Source of the DNA: Acanthosoma haemorrhoidale
Taxonomy: Eukaryota; Arthropoda; Insecta; Hemiptera; Acanthosomatidae
Direction: 5' to 3'
DNA length: 64,000 bases
Assembly (NCBI GenBank): GCA_930367205.1
Contig: CAKNEZ010000030.1
Coordinates: 1-64,000, forward strand
In this document: piece by piece, positions 21,660 through 32,386 of the stretch
Layout: each line of letters opens with the position of its first letter
How positions within the stretch are numbered: position 1 is the stretch's first letter
Program-made: the position numbers and the translations under genes
Notes under the pieces: model-generated
Told to the model about the DNA's origin: nothing
The model's input: the letters and a program-made list of their open reading frames with translations, nothing else
The model's database searches: none

Positions 21660-22765
21660 TTATAATTTCACCACAAACAATTAATATAAGGGAAGGTGTA
21701 CAGAGGAGACTTACCTCTACTGTAGAACTACCTATAGGGTCTCCTTCTGGATGTACGCTTCCTGTTGTTTGTACTTAGTGAAAGCTTTTCATGACCCCAC
21801 ACCTGGTTTGTTGACTTACAGACAGATAATCAATCATCACCACCGTCTGTCTAATAAAAAATACAACAACAGCTTCAGACTCCGTCCCATCGTCGTCGTC
21901 TTACCTCTTTCTCTCTCTCTACCTAGTTACTACTACTCTACTACCCCATCCCTACCTGATGAACTAACTGATTGACTGACATTGATGACGAGACTCATAA
22001 TTTTTCCCCTTCCCCCTCTCCGAGGAAGAGAAAATCCTCCACAATGAGGTGATCATTGTATCTCATCATCTCAATACTACGTCGTCATACCTAGCCCAAC
22101 GTTTCCGTGAAAATTGATTGATTGATTGATTGATTGATCAATGTTTTTGGTACAATGAGGAAAATTCAAAATCGGATAGTTTAGTTTTTTTCTGGGCTCT
22201 ACTTTAATTAAATATTTGGATAATTATGTCTAGAAGAGACTAAATATATAAAAACTGGAAGGGGAGCTCACCGCGTATCGTATAGATAGATATAACATCG
22301 GACAGAGCATCGGCATGGGTTGATATTCGCCTGCATCCGGCTCTCCCCTGGGCAAGATGGGACCGGTCAGCCTAACGTTTCCCGCCCATCTAATGGGTCC
22401 AAGAGCAAGTGTTAATGGGACGCACCTCTGTTTCTCGGATAAGCCGAACGATGGTCTAAAGAAATCCGAAAACTATTAGCCGTCGGGTATTTATTACAAG
22501 AGGATATTTAAGATAAATGTTTATCATCCCATAGCACTCTCTTCGGGTGTCTAAATCATTAGGAATAAATCAAACTATGATTTTCAAGAGGCAGACGGCA
22601 CTATAATTCTAAATTGCTTTCTTCATAAATAAAGCTCCGTATTATTCAATTAGAAATAGTACATACAATGTATATATCATATAATAGTTGGATTTGGCAG
22701 CGTCGGGTAACTATAATTACCATTTCTCATTTTAAAGGATACCACAAGCGATGTTTGTTCTGGAT
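21660..22765. other. Non-coding, with a tetranucleotide microsatellite
   Basis: This holds pyrimidine-rich sequence near 21890-21960, a (GATT)n run at about 22113-22137, and a locally GC-richer block at about 22265-22470 that I cannot assign. No gene was seen. Confidence 0.6.
22113..22137. repeat. (GATT)n microsatellite
   Basis: About six tandem GATT units. Confidence 0.92.
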
Positions 22766-22999
22766 ATTAAAATAATTTTTTAAGGGTATCTAGAGACTAT
22801 ATCGCTCCTTACGACGTCCTCTAAACGTGGAGCCCAATCCGAGGGATAGCCGGCCCGACATATCATCAAATCTCCGACAAATTATATTTTCAATATCAGC
22901 GATGAGCAAAATGATTTCATTTAAAAGAAAAGTAATTAAGAAAAATAATGATAAGGTGAGCCCAATTTTATATATATTTCAAAGACAAAATAAATAAAG
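22766..22999. repeat. Direct repeat copy 2 (about 235 bp)
   Basis: This is the same-orientation partner of 20354-20588. Its right edge coincides with the truncated 5' edge of the copia element at about 23000. It could therefore be target sequence cut by the copia insertion, or sequence joined to it by a deletion. Confidence 0.92.
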
Positions 23000-25470
23000 G
23001 ACGAGGACGATAAAGTTTGCCATTTACTTATACGATGCCCCCAAAATTTGACACGGTAATTACGGTATTGGAAACATCAGATAAAAAACTAACAATATAG
23101 TTCGTCAAGAGCAAACTTCTGGATGCAGAGTTGAAGATTAATAATACTAACGCTGTTACATCTCCTTCGGAGGAGTTTTCGTTAAGAGCTAAAGTTAAAC
23201 GGTGTTTCGGTTGTGGAAATACGAATCATTTAAAAAATTCGTGTCCAAGAATTAAGAATAATGGAAGGTATAATTTCCCGCCAAGCGGGGGAAATTTCCC
23301 ACCGAGAGAGATAAGTTATTCGTCAAGAGGAGGCAGTTACCCCACCAAGAGGTGAATATCAACCAAAATATGACGATGGCTATTTGGCTGAGACCGAAAT
23401 GAATCACAAAGACGTGACATTTATAGCATTATCTACGGAGCTCGCTGAGGAAAAACCAAGTAGACATAGTTATGTTAATTTCATACTGGACAGTGGAGCG
23501 AGTCATAATTTATTTCGAGGTGATGCATTGGATTTAATGTCAGAAGTGAAGTGTATTGAACCAGTTCCAATAAAAATTGCTGACGGCTCTAATATATTTG
23601 CTAAGAAAGAAGGTATCCTTGAAGTGTATTGCAATAAAACAGGCTTGAAGTTCAAAATAAACGGACTGATTGTGGACAACCTTCCGTATAACCTCTTATC
23701 AGTTAAGAAGATAAACAAAGCAGGTTACGATGTCGTATTCACAAACAGTGTTGCAAAAATTATGATGAAACCCGAACCAATTATTAGTGAAATGTGTAAC
23801 AATCTTTTTGTGTTCCGTTTTAAACTTAATATAAAAAGAAATGACTGTTTACTGTCCCAAAAATCGGATGACTTGTGGCATTTAAGACTCGGGCACTTAA
23901 ATCGACGTGGACTACAACTTTTGAATCTACCATGCTCGGATAGAGTATGTGATTCCTGTCATAAAGGTAAGGCGGAAAGACACCCTTTTAATAGAAAAGA
24001 ATACCCACGATCTACACGAATAGGCGAACTAATTTACACAGATGTTTGGGGACCTGTCAATGAAAGAACAATGGACGGCGAAAGGTATTACTTGTCAATA
24101 TTTGATGATTTCTCTCATTTTACAACCATTTATTTACTTAAAGAAAAACCAGATGCTGAAGAAAAATTAGTGGATTTTTATAGAATGATGAAGAATAAAG
24201 GAATCAATGTATCAAGAATCCGTTCTGATAGGGGTGGAGAGTTCCGATCAAACAAATTTAAGGAGTTTTGCCGATTTAATGGTGTTGTACATGAATTTAC
24301 AGCTGGGTATACACCTCTACTGTGTGGAGCTGCGGAGAGGTTGAATTTGACACTTCTTAATAAGGTGAAAACAAAGTTCAGTAATTTGCCAACGTATCTA
24401 TGGGGGGAGGCGGTTCGCATCGCAGCATATCAACTTAATCGATCCCCTACAGTCGCACTGAATGGCCGGACACCTGCTGAAATGTTTTATGGTAAAAACG
24501 ATTTGTCGAAGCAACGGGTTTTTGGATGTAAAGTCTGGTACCTTCAACTGCCAAAGGGAAGCAAACTTGAACCTAGAGGTCGGGATGGACGAATTTTTGG
24601 TTATTCTGGTGCTGGATATCGGATTTGGGACCCAGAGAAGGGTGAGATAATTATTTCTCGTGATGTGAAGTTTGACGAGACACAGATTAACTATTTGGAG
24701 AATAATTCTCAGACACCTGCATATGTTCCATCTAATGAAGAAGACAACAAAGAGGAAAATGAAAGGGAAGACACAGAGAAGAATGTACTCTCAGACAGTG
24801 AAGAAGAGTTCTACGGATTTGAGGAAGAAAACCGTGATAGAAAGAAAATTAGACCAGAAAGGCAAAGAAAAATTCCTTCATACCTTAAAGACTTTCATCT
24901 GCATACAGCCTTTTGTCTGTTAACTGAGGATGATCCACAAACTTATGCGGAGGCAGTAAAAAGGGGTTGGACTGATGCTATAAAGAAAGAGTTGACTGCA
25001 CATGAGGATTTCAAAACTTGGACACCTGTTGAATAGATCCCATCCACTTCAAAACCTATTGAGACAAAGTGGTTATTTACAACCAAAAGAGATGGGACTT
25101 TACAAACATAGCAGACATTTTTACTAAAGCACTCAATAGCAATAAATTTTCATTTTTTAGATTTCAGCTTTGTTTAAATTAATTTTTTGTTGTTTGCTAT
25201 TACTCTTGTTTTATTTTTATTGATTGGTACAATTTCAAGTGATTTGTTGTTTGTGTTTTATACATGGACTTGAAATTGAGAGGGGGTATGAGAGTTCTTT
25301 GTATATATGTTGTTATCATTGATATACAGTTGGCATTGGCGAGACTTGTATGGTGTGAGAGGTTCTCTCGGATGTGGAGGTTCAGGTTCACTGTGCTTAA
25401 TAAACAGGGTTACAGTAAAGTGTGTTATTTGTTTGTCCTATGAGACTACTATTTATTCTAAGACTTAGAT
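23000..25470 (+). mobile_element. Ty1/copia element, 5'-truncated and lacking its RT
   Basis: The remnant holds the end of Gag, protease, integrase, a few codons of reverse transcriptase, the last codons of RNase H, a polypurine tract (GAGAGGGGGT, about 25279) and the start of a 3' LTR (about 25289, TGAGAGTTC, with AATAAA near 25399). The 5' LTR and most of gag are missing. An internal deletion joins RT codons near 25100 directly to NIADIFTKALNS, the conserved copia RNase H tail. I cannot place the 3' LTR end; gypsy sequence begins by about 25475. Confidence 0.88.
23043..25036 (+). pseudogene. Copia Gag C-terminus, protease and integrase polyprotein
   Basis: A Gag tail reads from about 23043 (TVITVLETSDKKLT, one stop, FVKSKLLDAELK) into a zinc knuckle CFGCGNTNHLKNSC near 23205. 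A frame change near 23350 precedes a 550-codon open frame (23384-25036). The open frame has protease DSGAS (residues 37-41), the pre-integrase HLRLGHLNRRG with CDSC (about 166-192), and integrase catalytic blocks YTDVWGP, RSDRGGE and AAERLN, in which the Asp, Asp and Glu are all present. The frame ends in one TAG in the RT N-terminus (TPVE, then IPSTSKPIETKWLF readable beyond it). Protease and integrase look intact, but the element cannot copy itself because the RT core is deleted. Confidence 0.9.
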
Positions 25471-25489
25471 AATATGAGAAAGATTACGA

Positions 25490-26378
25490 TAGAAAGACTG
25501 ATAGAAAAGTACAGTACAGTATTTGCAGGAACAAATATGATGTGGGCACGGTTAAGGATTACGAAGCTAGAATTGACTTACTAGTGGACAGATTCTGCAG
25601 CAAAAGGCCGTATAGATGCATTATAGCAGATAAGAAGAAAATAGAAGATCAGGTGGCAAAATTATTACAAAATGATTTAATTGAAGAGTCTTATAGTCCA
25701 TTCGCAGCCCCCGTGACCCTAGCATTCAAAAGAGATGAAAACAAGCGATCAAGATTATGTATAGATTTTCGTGAATTCAACAAACTAGTTATACCACAAG
25801 CTCAACCATTCCCATTAATAGATGATTTAATAATACAAACAAGAAACTGCAAATACTTCACCACACTAGATATAAATACCGCTTTTTGGTCAATTCCATT
25901 ACGCATTGAAGATAGACAGAAAACAGGATTTGTCACACAAGAAGGGCACTTCCAATGGACATGCCTACCCTACGGTTTAAATACATCACCAGCTATTTTC
26001 CAAAGAATTTTATCCAACATCTTAAGAAAGCACAATTTAAAAGACTTTTCAGAAAATTATATAGATGACATCTTAATTTTTTCGAAATCATTCACAGAAC
26101 ATATAGAACATATAGAAAAAGTAATAAAAACAATAGTCAATGAAGGTTTCCGATTAAAATTAAAAAAATGTACATTTGTAGCAGAATCAGCAAAATACCT
26201 TGGACACATAATACAACACAATACAGTAAGACCAATAAAGGACAACTTAATTTCAATAAAAAACTTTCCAACTCCAAAAACCCAAAAGAACATCAGACAA
26301 TTTTTAGGAAAAATTAATTTTGATCACGAGTATATACCAAAAAGCTCGATATTGCTAGATCCACTGCATAAATTATAA
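25490..26378 (+). pseudogene. Gypsy reverse transcriptase
   Basis: This copies element RNA into cDNA. Readable from LIEKYSTVFAG (about 25500) with one frameshift near 25535, then an open frame from 25542. Motifs: LIEESYSPFAAPVTL, SRLCIDFREFNKL, FTTLDINTAFWSIPL, LPYGLNTSPAIFQR and the catalytic YIDDILIFSK, followed by the connection region YLGHII and RQFLGKINF. A stop at 26378 ends the frame at LLDPLHKL, just before RNase H. The catalytic aspartates are all present. Confidence 0.9.
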
Positions 26379-27128
26379 AGGAAAAATGAAAAATTCTTAT
26401 GGACGGAAGAGTGTGAAAAATCCTTTGCGGAAGTAAAGAAATTGCTAAGATCCCAACCAGTGTTAGAAATATTTGATAATGATTTACCAATAAGAATTTA
26501 TACAGATGCATCTCTAGAAGGTATTGGTGCAGTTTTGAAACAAGTGCAAAGCAATGGAAAAGAAAAGCCCGTAGCATACTTTTCAAAAAAATTAAGCGAA
26601 CCGCAAAAAAGGAAAAAAGCAATTTATTTAGAGTGTTTGGCAATCAAAGAGGCATTAAAATATTGGCAATACTGGTTGATTGGAAAAAAAATCACTGTAT
26701 TTTCAGATCACAAATCATTTGAAAATTTAAACATAATAGCAAGAACGGATGAAGAACTTGGTGAATTAACTTACTATTTGTCACAATACAATTTTGAAAT
26801 TAAATACATTCCAGGAAAGGATAACACCGAAGCAGATAGTTTGAGCAGAAACCCGGTATTAGAACCAATTGAAAATAAAGAAGAAATCCTAAAAATAGTT
26901 AATTTGATAAAAATACAAGAAATTAAAAAAGATCAAGAGGAAAATAGAATATTACAAAACAACAAAACAAAATTAATAGAAAAAGATGGAGTGTTCTATA
27001 AAAAAGTAAGAAATAAAGAAAAGATAATTTTATCTGAAAACTTAAGTTTAGAATTCATTAAAGAAATACATTCTGAATGGTGCCATATAGGAAATAAACA
27101 AATGATGAATAGGGTATGCCCTTATTAA
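26379..27128 (+). pseudogene. Gypsy RNase H and integrase zinc-finger start
   Basis: Continues directly from the RT after one stop: FLWTEECEKSFAEVK, then RNase H with IYTDASLEGIGAVL, YLECLAIKEALKYW and FSDHKSFENL, and a DNTEADSLSR block. The integrase N-terminus starts with FIKEIHSEWCHIGNKQMMNR, the His part of the HHCC zinc finger. A stop at 27128 follows. Confidence 0.88.
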
Positions 27129-28050
27129 ACAGCAAAAAATATAACACCAAATATTAAAAAAAGTACGTTAAACCTGTGAAATATGTATTAAAAACAAATC
27201 CAGAGGGCAAGAAAAATATGGGCTAATGTCACAACTAGGGCCAGCAATAAAACCATTCAAAATAATGTCAATCGACACTATTGGAGGTTTTGGAGGACAA
27301 CGATAAGATACCTCCACCTGCTTATTGACCACTTCACAAGATATGCATTCATTTCAACATCAAAAACTCAGAGTGCCACTGACTTCATCAAGTTAGTAAA
27401 TAATGTGCTGGAAACAGACAAAATAGGAATAATACTTACAGATCAATACCCAGGAATCAACTCAAGACAATTCAAAGATTTCCTAAGGGAAAAGGAGGTT
27501 CGATTGATATTTACAGCAGTTAATGCACCCTTTTCCAATGGTTTAAATGAGAGACTAAATCAAACTCTTGTCAATAAAATCAGATGTAAAATGAACGAAA
27601 AAGGGAAGAAAAGAGCCTGGACAACAGTCGCTAAAGAATGTGTGGATAAATATAATGAAACAGAACATACAGTAACTGGTTTTCCACCCAAGTATTTATT
27701 AGATGGCACAGATACAAGCATTTTACCTGAATAATTAAAAAACGGAAACAATAAAGAAAACTGGATGAATGACAGTAAATTAGCCTTAGAAAGAACAAAA
27801 AAGTCTCATAAATATAACAAGAAAATATTTGATAAATCAAGAAAACAATGGGAATTTAACACAGGAGATACAGTATATATAGAAAATGGCAACAAATTAA
27901 ACAGGAATAAACTAGATGAATTAAAAATTGGCCCCTTTGGAATAACAGAAAAGATATCAAATTCAATATATAAAATATAAACCGGAAGAGGAAAGCAAGA
28001 AACTGGATTCTTTCACATAACAAAATTACTTCCGATATTAACAGACTGAA
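27129..28050 (+). pseudogene. Gypsy integrase core and C-terminus (frameshifted)
   Basis: The zinc-finger cysteines read as CEICIKNKSRGQEK near 27177. Core catalytic residues follow: MSIDTIGGFGG (first Asp), a frameshift near 27305, LIDHFTRYAFISTSKT, IILTDQYPGI (second Asp, about 27440) and SNGLNERLNQTL (Glu, about 27545). One stop lies at 27734. The C-terminal frame 27765-27980 has FDKSRKQWEFNTGDTVYI, the usual basic C-terminal domain. Integrase joins the cDNA to host DNA. A few point lesions inactivate it. Confidence 0.88.
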
Positions 28051-28073
28051 AATTTTCACCTCAGAGAGGGGGA

Positions 28074-28540
28074 TGTAATGAAAGTGATCTCTCTTTCATT
28101 TGAATTTGCCGAGCTGCTTCCACTGGCTACCTGCCTGGAGCAGCAGTTATCAGATAGAGAAGGTTATGTGAGGTAACAGAACATGTAAATAGTGTGTATA
28201 GAGAATGGATAGGTAGAAACTGTAATTGTCGTTTCTTTGTTTACAGGTAAAATTGTGTAAATCAATATTAATAATTGTTATAATATAATATATAGTGAAT
28301 ACAATTGCTAACTTTGTTTACGGAGAAACTGATTTCAGTTTATTCACCCCACCTTCAATAATTGTCTTACATATATATATATATAAAAGTTAAAGTCAGA
28401 GGTAGCTCTGTATTGTAAACTAATGCGATCATGGGGCGTAAACATCCCATGATCCCGTATATGTCAGATTACAAAGAGAAATAAAGACAGTCTATTTCGA
28501 GAACTGGAGTTAGTCTTATGTTTTCTTTCTCTTTATCACA
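28074..28540 (+). mobile_element. Gypsy LTR with internal sequence on both sides
   Basis: The LTR starts TGTAATGAAAGTG right after a polypurine tract and ends at TTTATCACA, with a polyadenylation word AATAAAG at about 28480. It is about 467 bp. A leader follows it (TTTTACCTGGTGGCAAATAAC) and then a Gag-like frame, as after a 5' LTR. A single LTR therefore separates a pol region upstream from a 5' internal region downstream. Confidence 0.75.
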
Positions 28541-28949
28541 TTTTACCTGGTGGCAAATAACTGGAGCCGAAACCCGGGTAGCTATCGTTTTTTTTCTCTC
28601 TTATTTCGTCTCTCGGTTTTTTTTTCTCCTTTTTTTGTTCTCTTATATTACGGGAATGCCGGAGGGAGTACTTAGACCAGAGGTGCTCAACGCAGCAGCG
28701 GATATACCAAAGCTCCCCCAAACAACTATGGTGGCCACTCATGCCAATACTATGGCCTGGATGAAATTTCAGGCAATTACGGCTCAAGATTTAAGAAAAT
28801 CGATCTCCGATCTGGAGAGATTTGCAGGAGAGACCGGGAAACTGAACCACTTCCGGAAGGAAGGTGACAGGCTGATGACGCGAAAAGAAGGAAATCGAGT
28901 GGAAGACCTTATCACCAAAGGAGACGCTGAGAGCAGCGCTCGTGTTTAG
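28541..28949 (+). pseudogene. LTR-element leader and Gag-like N-terminus
   Basis: After the LTR comes a leader containing TGGAGCCGAAACCCGGG, which could be a tRNA primer-binding site (it begins TGG). A T-rich stretch follows, then a frame starting MPEGVLRPEVL (about 28656) of about 97 codons with AMAW-type and coiled-coil-like helices (ITAQDLRKSISDLERFAGET). It ends in TAG at 28947. I recognise no domain. Its position after the LTR is the reason for calling it Gag-like. Confidence 0.5.
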
Positions 28950-29204
28950 GGTGAAGCGAAGTATCCTGAATATGATTCAGGCCGACAGATAAAGAGGCCA
29001 TCTGCCAGCTGCAACATCTGCAAGATTGCACTTCATCAGCAAAGCTTATCAAGTCTCAGCTTCCTATATATCATTCCTCTTTTCCTCTCACGTCCACTTC
29101 CTTTCTGTACTGTTACTAGGCCCGTCACTCTGACAATTATTATCAGTTATAGTTTATGTTTGTAAAGTTCAAATAAATCTTTTTAAAAACTCCCTCTGGT
29201 CTTA
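28950..29204. other. Unassigned stretch with polyadenylation word
   Basis: It contains AATAAATC at about 29171 followed by A/T-rich sequence and could be a small LTR or another inserted fragment between two Gag pieces. I cannot place its ends. Confidence 0.35.
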
Positions 29205-29460
29205 TCAAGATTTAACTGACGAAGAGACCCTATGGAGTACCGTAAAATAACGGTTAAAGAAAGCGTTCGGAGGGGGAAGATGGACACCCAAAGAGGATAT
29301 CTTCAAGATGTTCCGGGAGATAAAGAAGCCCCACCAGACGAACGGGCAGTATACGGGAACACTCTTAGCGAGATACAATAGTATCACCGAGATGATGAGG
29401 GAGCCCGTGAGCGCGGCCGAGGTTCAATGGACGGAGGCGATTGTTTCCGGAACGCCGTAG
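29205..29460 (+). pseudogene. Gag capsid-like fragment
   Basis: Frame reading ETLWSTVK, one stop, then RLKKAFGGGRWTPKEDIFKM, LARYNSITEMMREPVS and VQWTEAIVSGTP, ending in TAG at about 29460. The pattern (helix, K-x-F, T-x-x-x-x-x-x-F, then a run like LARYNxI and a final helix) resembles the capsid region of gypsy-type Gag. It may continue the Gag-like piece at 28656-28949. Confidence 0.5.
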
Positions 29461-29464
29461 AATT

Positions 29465-30112
29465 AGCACCATGTGCGTAATGCCTGCACAACTGTTTTCG
29501 CCGATGGGTCTGCTATGACTTGAGCTTTGCCATTTTGCTAAACCTGTCTATGACGGTAACCCACTTGTACCCCCTCCAGGTGAATGTATCCACTTGTAGA
29601 TCTTCCAGTCATCTGTCTGCAGTCGGGGTCACGTCTTGCATTGCTCTGGGCTGTTGCCGGTCATATTTTGCGGCGAGGCATGTGTCACAGGCGCCAATAA
29701 CGCTCGCGATTGTGCTCTTCATAGCCCATCATAAATATCTGCGCTTGAGGGCCTGCACGATTGCTTCGATCCCGTGGTGGTTTGTTTTGCCCTGATGAAA
29801 GGCAAGGGTAACCTTCCATTGACCTATTCCACCTGCAGGGTACAGCGAAAGGACTTGCGATCGACCCCAATCCCCTCCGTCCACCTCATAGTCGCATGTG
29901 CCCACGTAAAGGTGGTGCGTCTTTCCCGGCGTGGACGCATCCTTCAGGGATCGACAGATCATGTGGTTCGTAATTCCTTGTGAGGACCATATCTTCACGA
30001 TGACCACACACCACGAGGACCATACAACGGCCTTACATGTCATACTTGGTGTCTTAAGCAACCCTGACACTTATGATCCCAATGATTTGGTGCTTCTTAT
30101 CATTTATTATCT
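29465..30112 (-). pseudogene. Gypsy integrase fragment on the minus strand
   Basis: On the minus strand a zinc finger is readable: LAFHQGKTNHHGIEAIVQAL, then RYLWWAMKSTI and CDTCLAAKYDRQQP (H, H, C, C). The first catalytic block LEDLQVDTFTW and the strand WVTVIDRFSKMAKAQVI follow. It stops near 29465, so the second Asp and the Glu are gone. Several frameshifts are present. It is opposed in orientation to the gypsy pol at 25475-28073 and belongs to a different family. Confidence 0.72.
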
Positions 30113-30568
30113 CCTCAATGTCCTCGATATCCAACGTCCGGTCTTCTGCTGAGCTGCCGTCTCCCGTGACGTATTCTGTGTCGGTCCCCTCGGGCCGGTC
30201 TCACCGGGTGACCATTCCTGGACGAATTACCTGATGTGCGGTGAGAAAGGGCCCGTGAGTATACAGAATAAGGGAATCCGAAAAGGCAGAACCTATGGAG
30301 GTCATCACCAAAAGGTTCGTGAGAGGCGTAGAACAACACCCACAGACAAAGGATCGTCGGCTGACGATTCGTCGGGTATGTCGGAAACTGAGATAGACAA
30401 TCCAAGGCGCCACAAGAGCGGAAAGCAGGAGAAGCAGAAGAATATATCGCGAATATATTTAAATATATATATATTTAAAATAAATTAAACTCAACAGTCT
30501 GAAATGCACAGTAGTTATACTTAGTAAAAATAACATTACCTGATGTGTAATAGGAATTAGTTCAAATA
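30113..30568. other. Retroelement-like remnant and AT-rich spacer
   Basis: GC-richer sequence to about 30420 may be decayed upstream pol of the minus-strand element, but I see no motif. A perfect 22-bp AT palindrome lies at 30458-30479. Confidence 0.4.
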
Positions 30569-30581
30569 ATCTTGTTGCTTT
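30569..30581. repeat. Target-site duplication, 3' side of I-clade LINE
   Basis: The 13-base word ATCTTGTTGCTTT recurs at 32374-32386, bracketing the deleted LINE. Confidence 0.92.
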
Positions 30582-32373
30582 TTTTTTTTTTTTTTTTTTA
30601 TTATTTGTTCCGGCATTTGTGCACCGCGGCCTCACTGAGACCTATTGTGCGCCGTCCATGTCTCTGTCCTAAATATGTGACAGGCCCACGGCCTTTGCAA
30701 ATCTGAGGATACTGAATGGATCGATCAGTTCACATAGTTTGGGGTCTACAATGCGATCACTACCAAAGTGAAGGTATCGCCTTCTAGCTAGGTTATCACA
30801 GTCACATATTATATGACGTGCCGTTTCTCCCTCTTTCTTGCAGAATCTGCAGATTGGTGATCCCACTATCCCACCATGATCAGTGCCTGCCGGTCCCCGG
30901 AGGGCCTCCCCGAGGCGGACGCCGGGAGACAGCGCCAAACCCAGGCCTCCCTATCACAGAGGGCCCATACCTAGCGTGCCCCCCCAGCCCCCACCACGGG
31001 GCCACCCCCCGCAGCCGCCACAGTCCTCGCCTTGGGGCCATCCTTTGGAGTTGGCAAATTCGTCGTAGCGATCACCTTCGACTCCTCCACCTCGGGATCG
31101 CTCCTTGCCTCCTCCACCTTATCAGCCGCCTTCCTCTCCTGTACTACTTTCGGCGGCTTCTTCTTATCCAACACCCTGAGAGCGACCTTAGTGAACCCAT
31201 AGTTCAGCATAAGCTTCCGCTTCTCAAGGTATTCCATACTAGTCTCTGGGGCAGACAGGATCGCAAAGAAGCCATGCTTCTCCACCTTGGTGCCCAGGAG
31301 TCTCCATAATCCAATATCAGGTACCCTAGAGTTTTGGGTCCTGATCCTCTTCATGAAATGTCCTTCCAGAGGCATTTCTCCTGTAATGAAGGTTCCTACC
31401 TTCACGGTTTTATGAGGCTCCTCCACCTTTCCTACACGGAGCTCCAGATCCCCACTGATTTTAAAATTGGGTACTATAGTCGACAACCAGTCCTTGGTCT
31501 CCTGGTTGTCGCAGAGTATGGGGGACACAGGCTCCCACATGTGGGTAAATTCCGCTGAATTCAGCCTGTGTCCCTTTCTCTTCTTCCAGCTGATCGACAA
31601 ATTTCATCAGCTGGCCCTTCATTTCCTCGCAATTCTCCTTCGTCAGCTGAGTGGACGGATATCCTCTAGGGATAATCGCCACCCTGCTTCCTCCGGCAGC
31701 AATCGCGTAGATGCAATACTAGCATCCCCAGGTCTCGCCTACATCCTTGGATGCAGCGTCCCTGCCAGGCGCCAAGCTCTCTGACTCCATTACCAGTCCG
31801 CTTACCTCCTCTACAAGCGTCGCAAGCGAGCTCATAGAGGCTTCGTCGTCCACTACCTCAGCGCCAAGGTCCATTGAAGGCCCCTGGGCTGAGTCCTCTC
31901 CGCTGATCAAGCTGACCAGCTCCTCCATATCCTCACTGTTGGTCAAAACATTAATTTTTGTTCCCACGAATGTGGGGGAAGTTACTCTGCAGGTACTGCT
32001 CCCTCTCCCTGCAGAGGGCATTTATTACAATGGGGTGCGCCTGGTGCCCCAAGGGGGTCGATTAGAGACAGTGCATTTTTATACACCCCCTGCCATTCGG
32101 CCACAGCTCGAGCTCCTCTACACTTGGCTTGGGTGTTAAGATCTCCACATGGATTTCATGGGGAGATCCCGCCTCTGTCGTCCGCGAGTCCATCGGACTC
32201 CCCAGGGGGTACCACGTGGAGGTGACAGTAGGCGTTGGTAGGAATAGGTCAGACTAGGAGTTCACAAGCAGTGAGTAGGGCACTATTGCTTGATTCCTCC
32301 GCTACGAGTACAGGAGACCCCCGCACCTGTCTCCCTCTCTAGTCTTTCCATTACCCTACCCATTTTACCCCCC
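30582..32373 (-). mobile_element. Internally deleted I-clade LINE with intact ends
   Basis: The element lies on the minus strand: poly-A (T-run at 30582-30599), a TAA unit, then the same 3' end as 6958-8414 up to the CCHC motif (about 30873). It jumps directly to ORF1 sequence (30880-32021) and a 5' UTR to 32373. All of the endonuclease, RT and most of RNase H is missing. A perfect 13-bp target-site duplication surrounds the whole, so it inserted in about this form or was deleted afterwards. The ORF1 half is GC-rich compared with its surroundings. Confidence 0.9.
30971..32021 (-). pseudogene. I-clade LINE ORF1 protein (DUF4780-like)
   Basis: The start MPSAGRGSSTCRV is at 32021. An acidic, Ser-rich N-terminus (32021-31719) is followed by an in-frame break, then VAIIPRGYPSTQLTKENC (31682). 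After one frameshift near 31580 comes GHRLNSAEFTHMWEPVSPIL and CDNQETKDWLSTIVPNFKIS. The pattern I-x-x-x-Y-P, then C-D-x-x-T-x-x-W-L, matches DUF4780, which occurs in arthropod retroelement ORF1 proteins. The C-terminus is basic, with low-complexity Gly/Ala. Such proteins are thought to bind the element RNA. Nothing here is intact. Confidence 0.72.
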
Positions 32374-32386
32374 ATCTTGTTGCTTT

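Larger units (their letters stand above)
25475..28073 (+). mobile_element. Ty3/gypsy internal region: pol
   Basis: A pol region with RT, RNase H and integrase in gypsy order is followed by a polypurine tract (GAGAGGGGGA) and an LTR at 28074. The 5' side is truncated just before the RT domain, next to copia sequence. Pol is very AT-rich, unlike the GC-richer gypsy pol at 50733-52684. Family style (CSKRPYRC, EESYSPFAAPVTLAFKR) recalls a gypsy group common in arthropods. Confidence 0.9.

Noticed and set aside
30458..30479. Perfect 22-bp AT palindrome
   Set aside because: It is made of TA and TTTAAA runs and is expected in such AT-rich sequence. No associated feature was seen.
30818..31309. Plus-strand Pro-rich frame of 163 codons
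   Set aside because: It is antisense to the I-clade ORF1 and its GC-rich tail.
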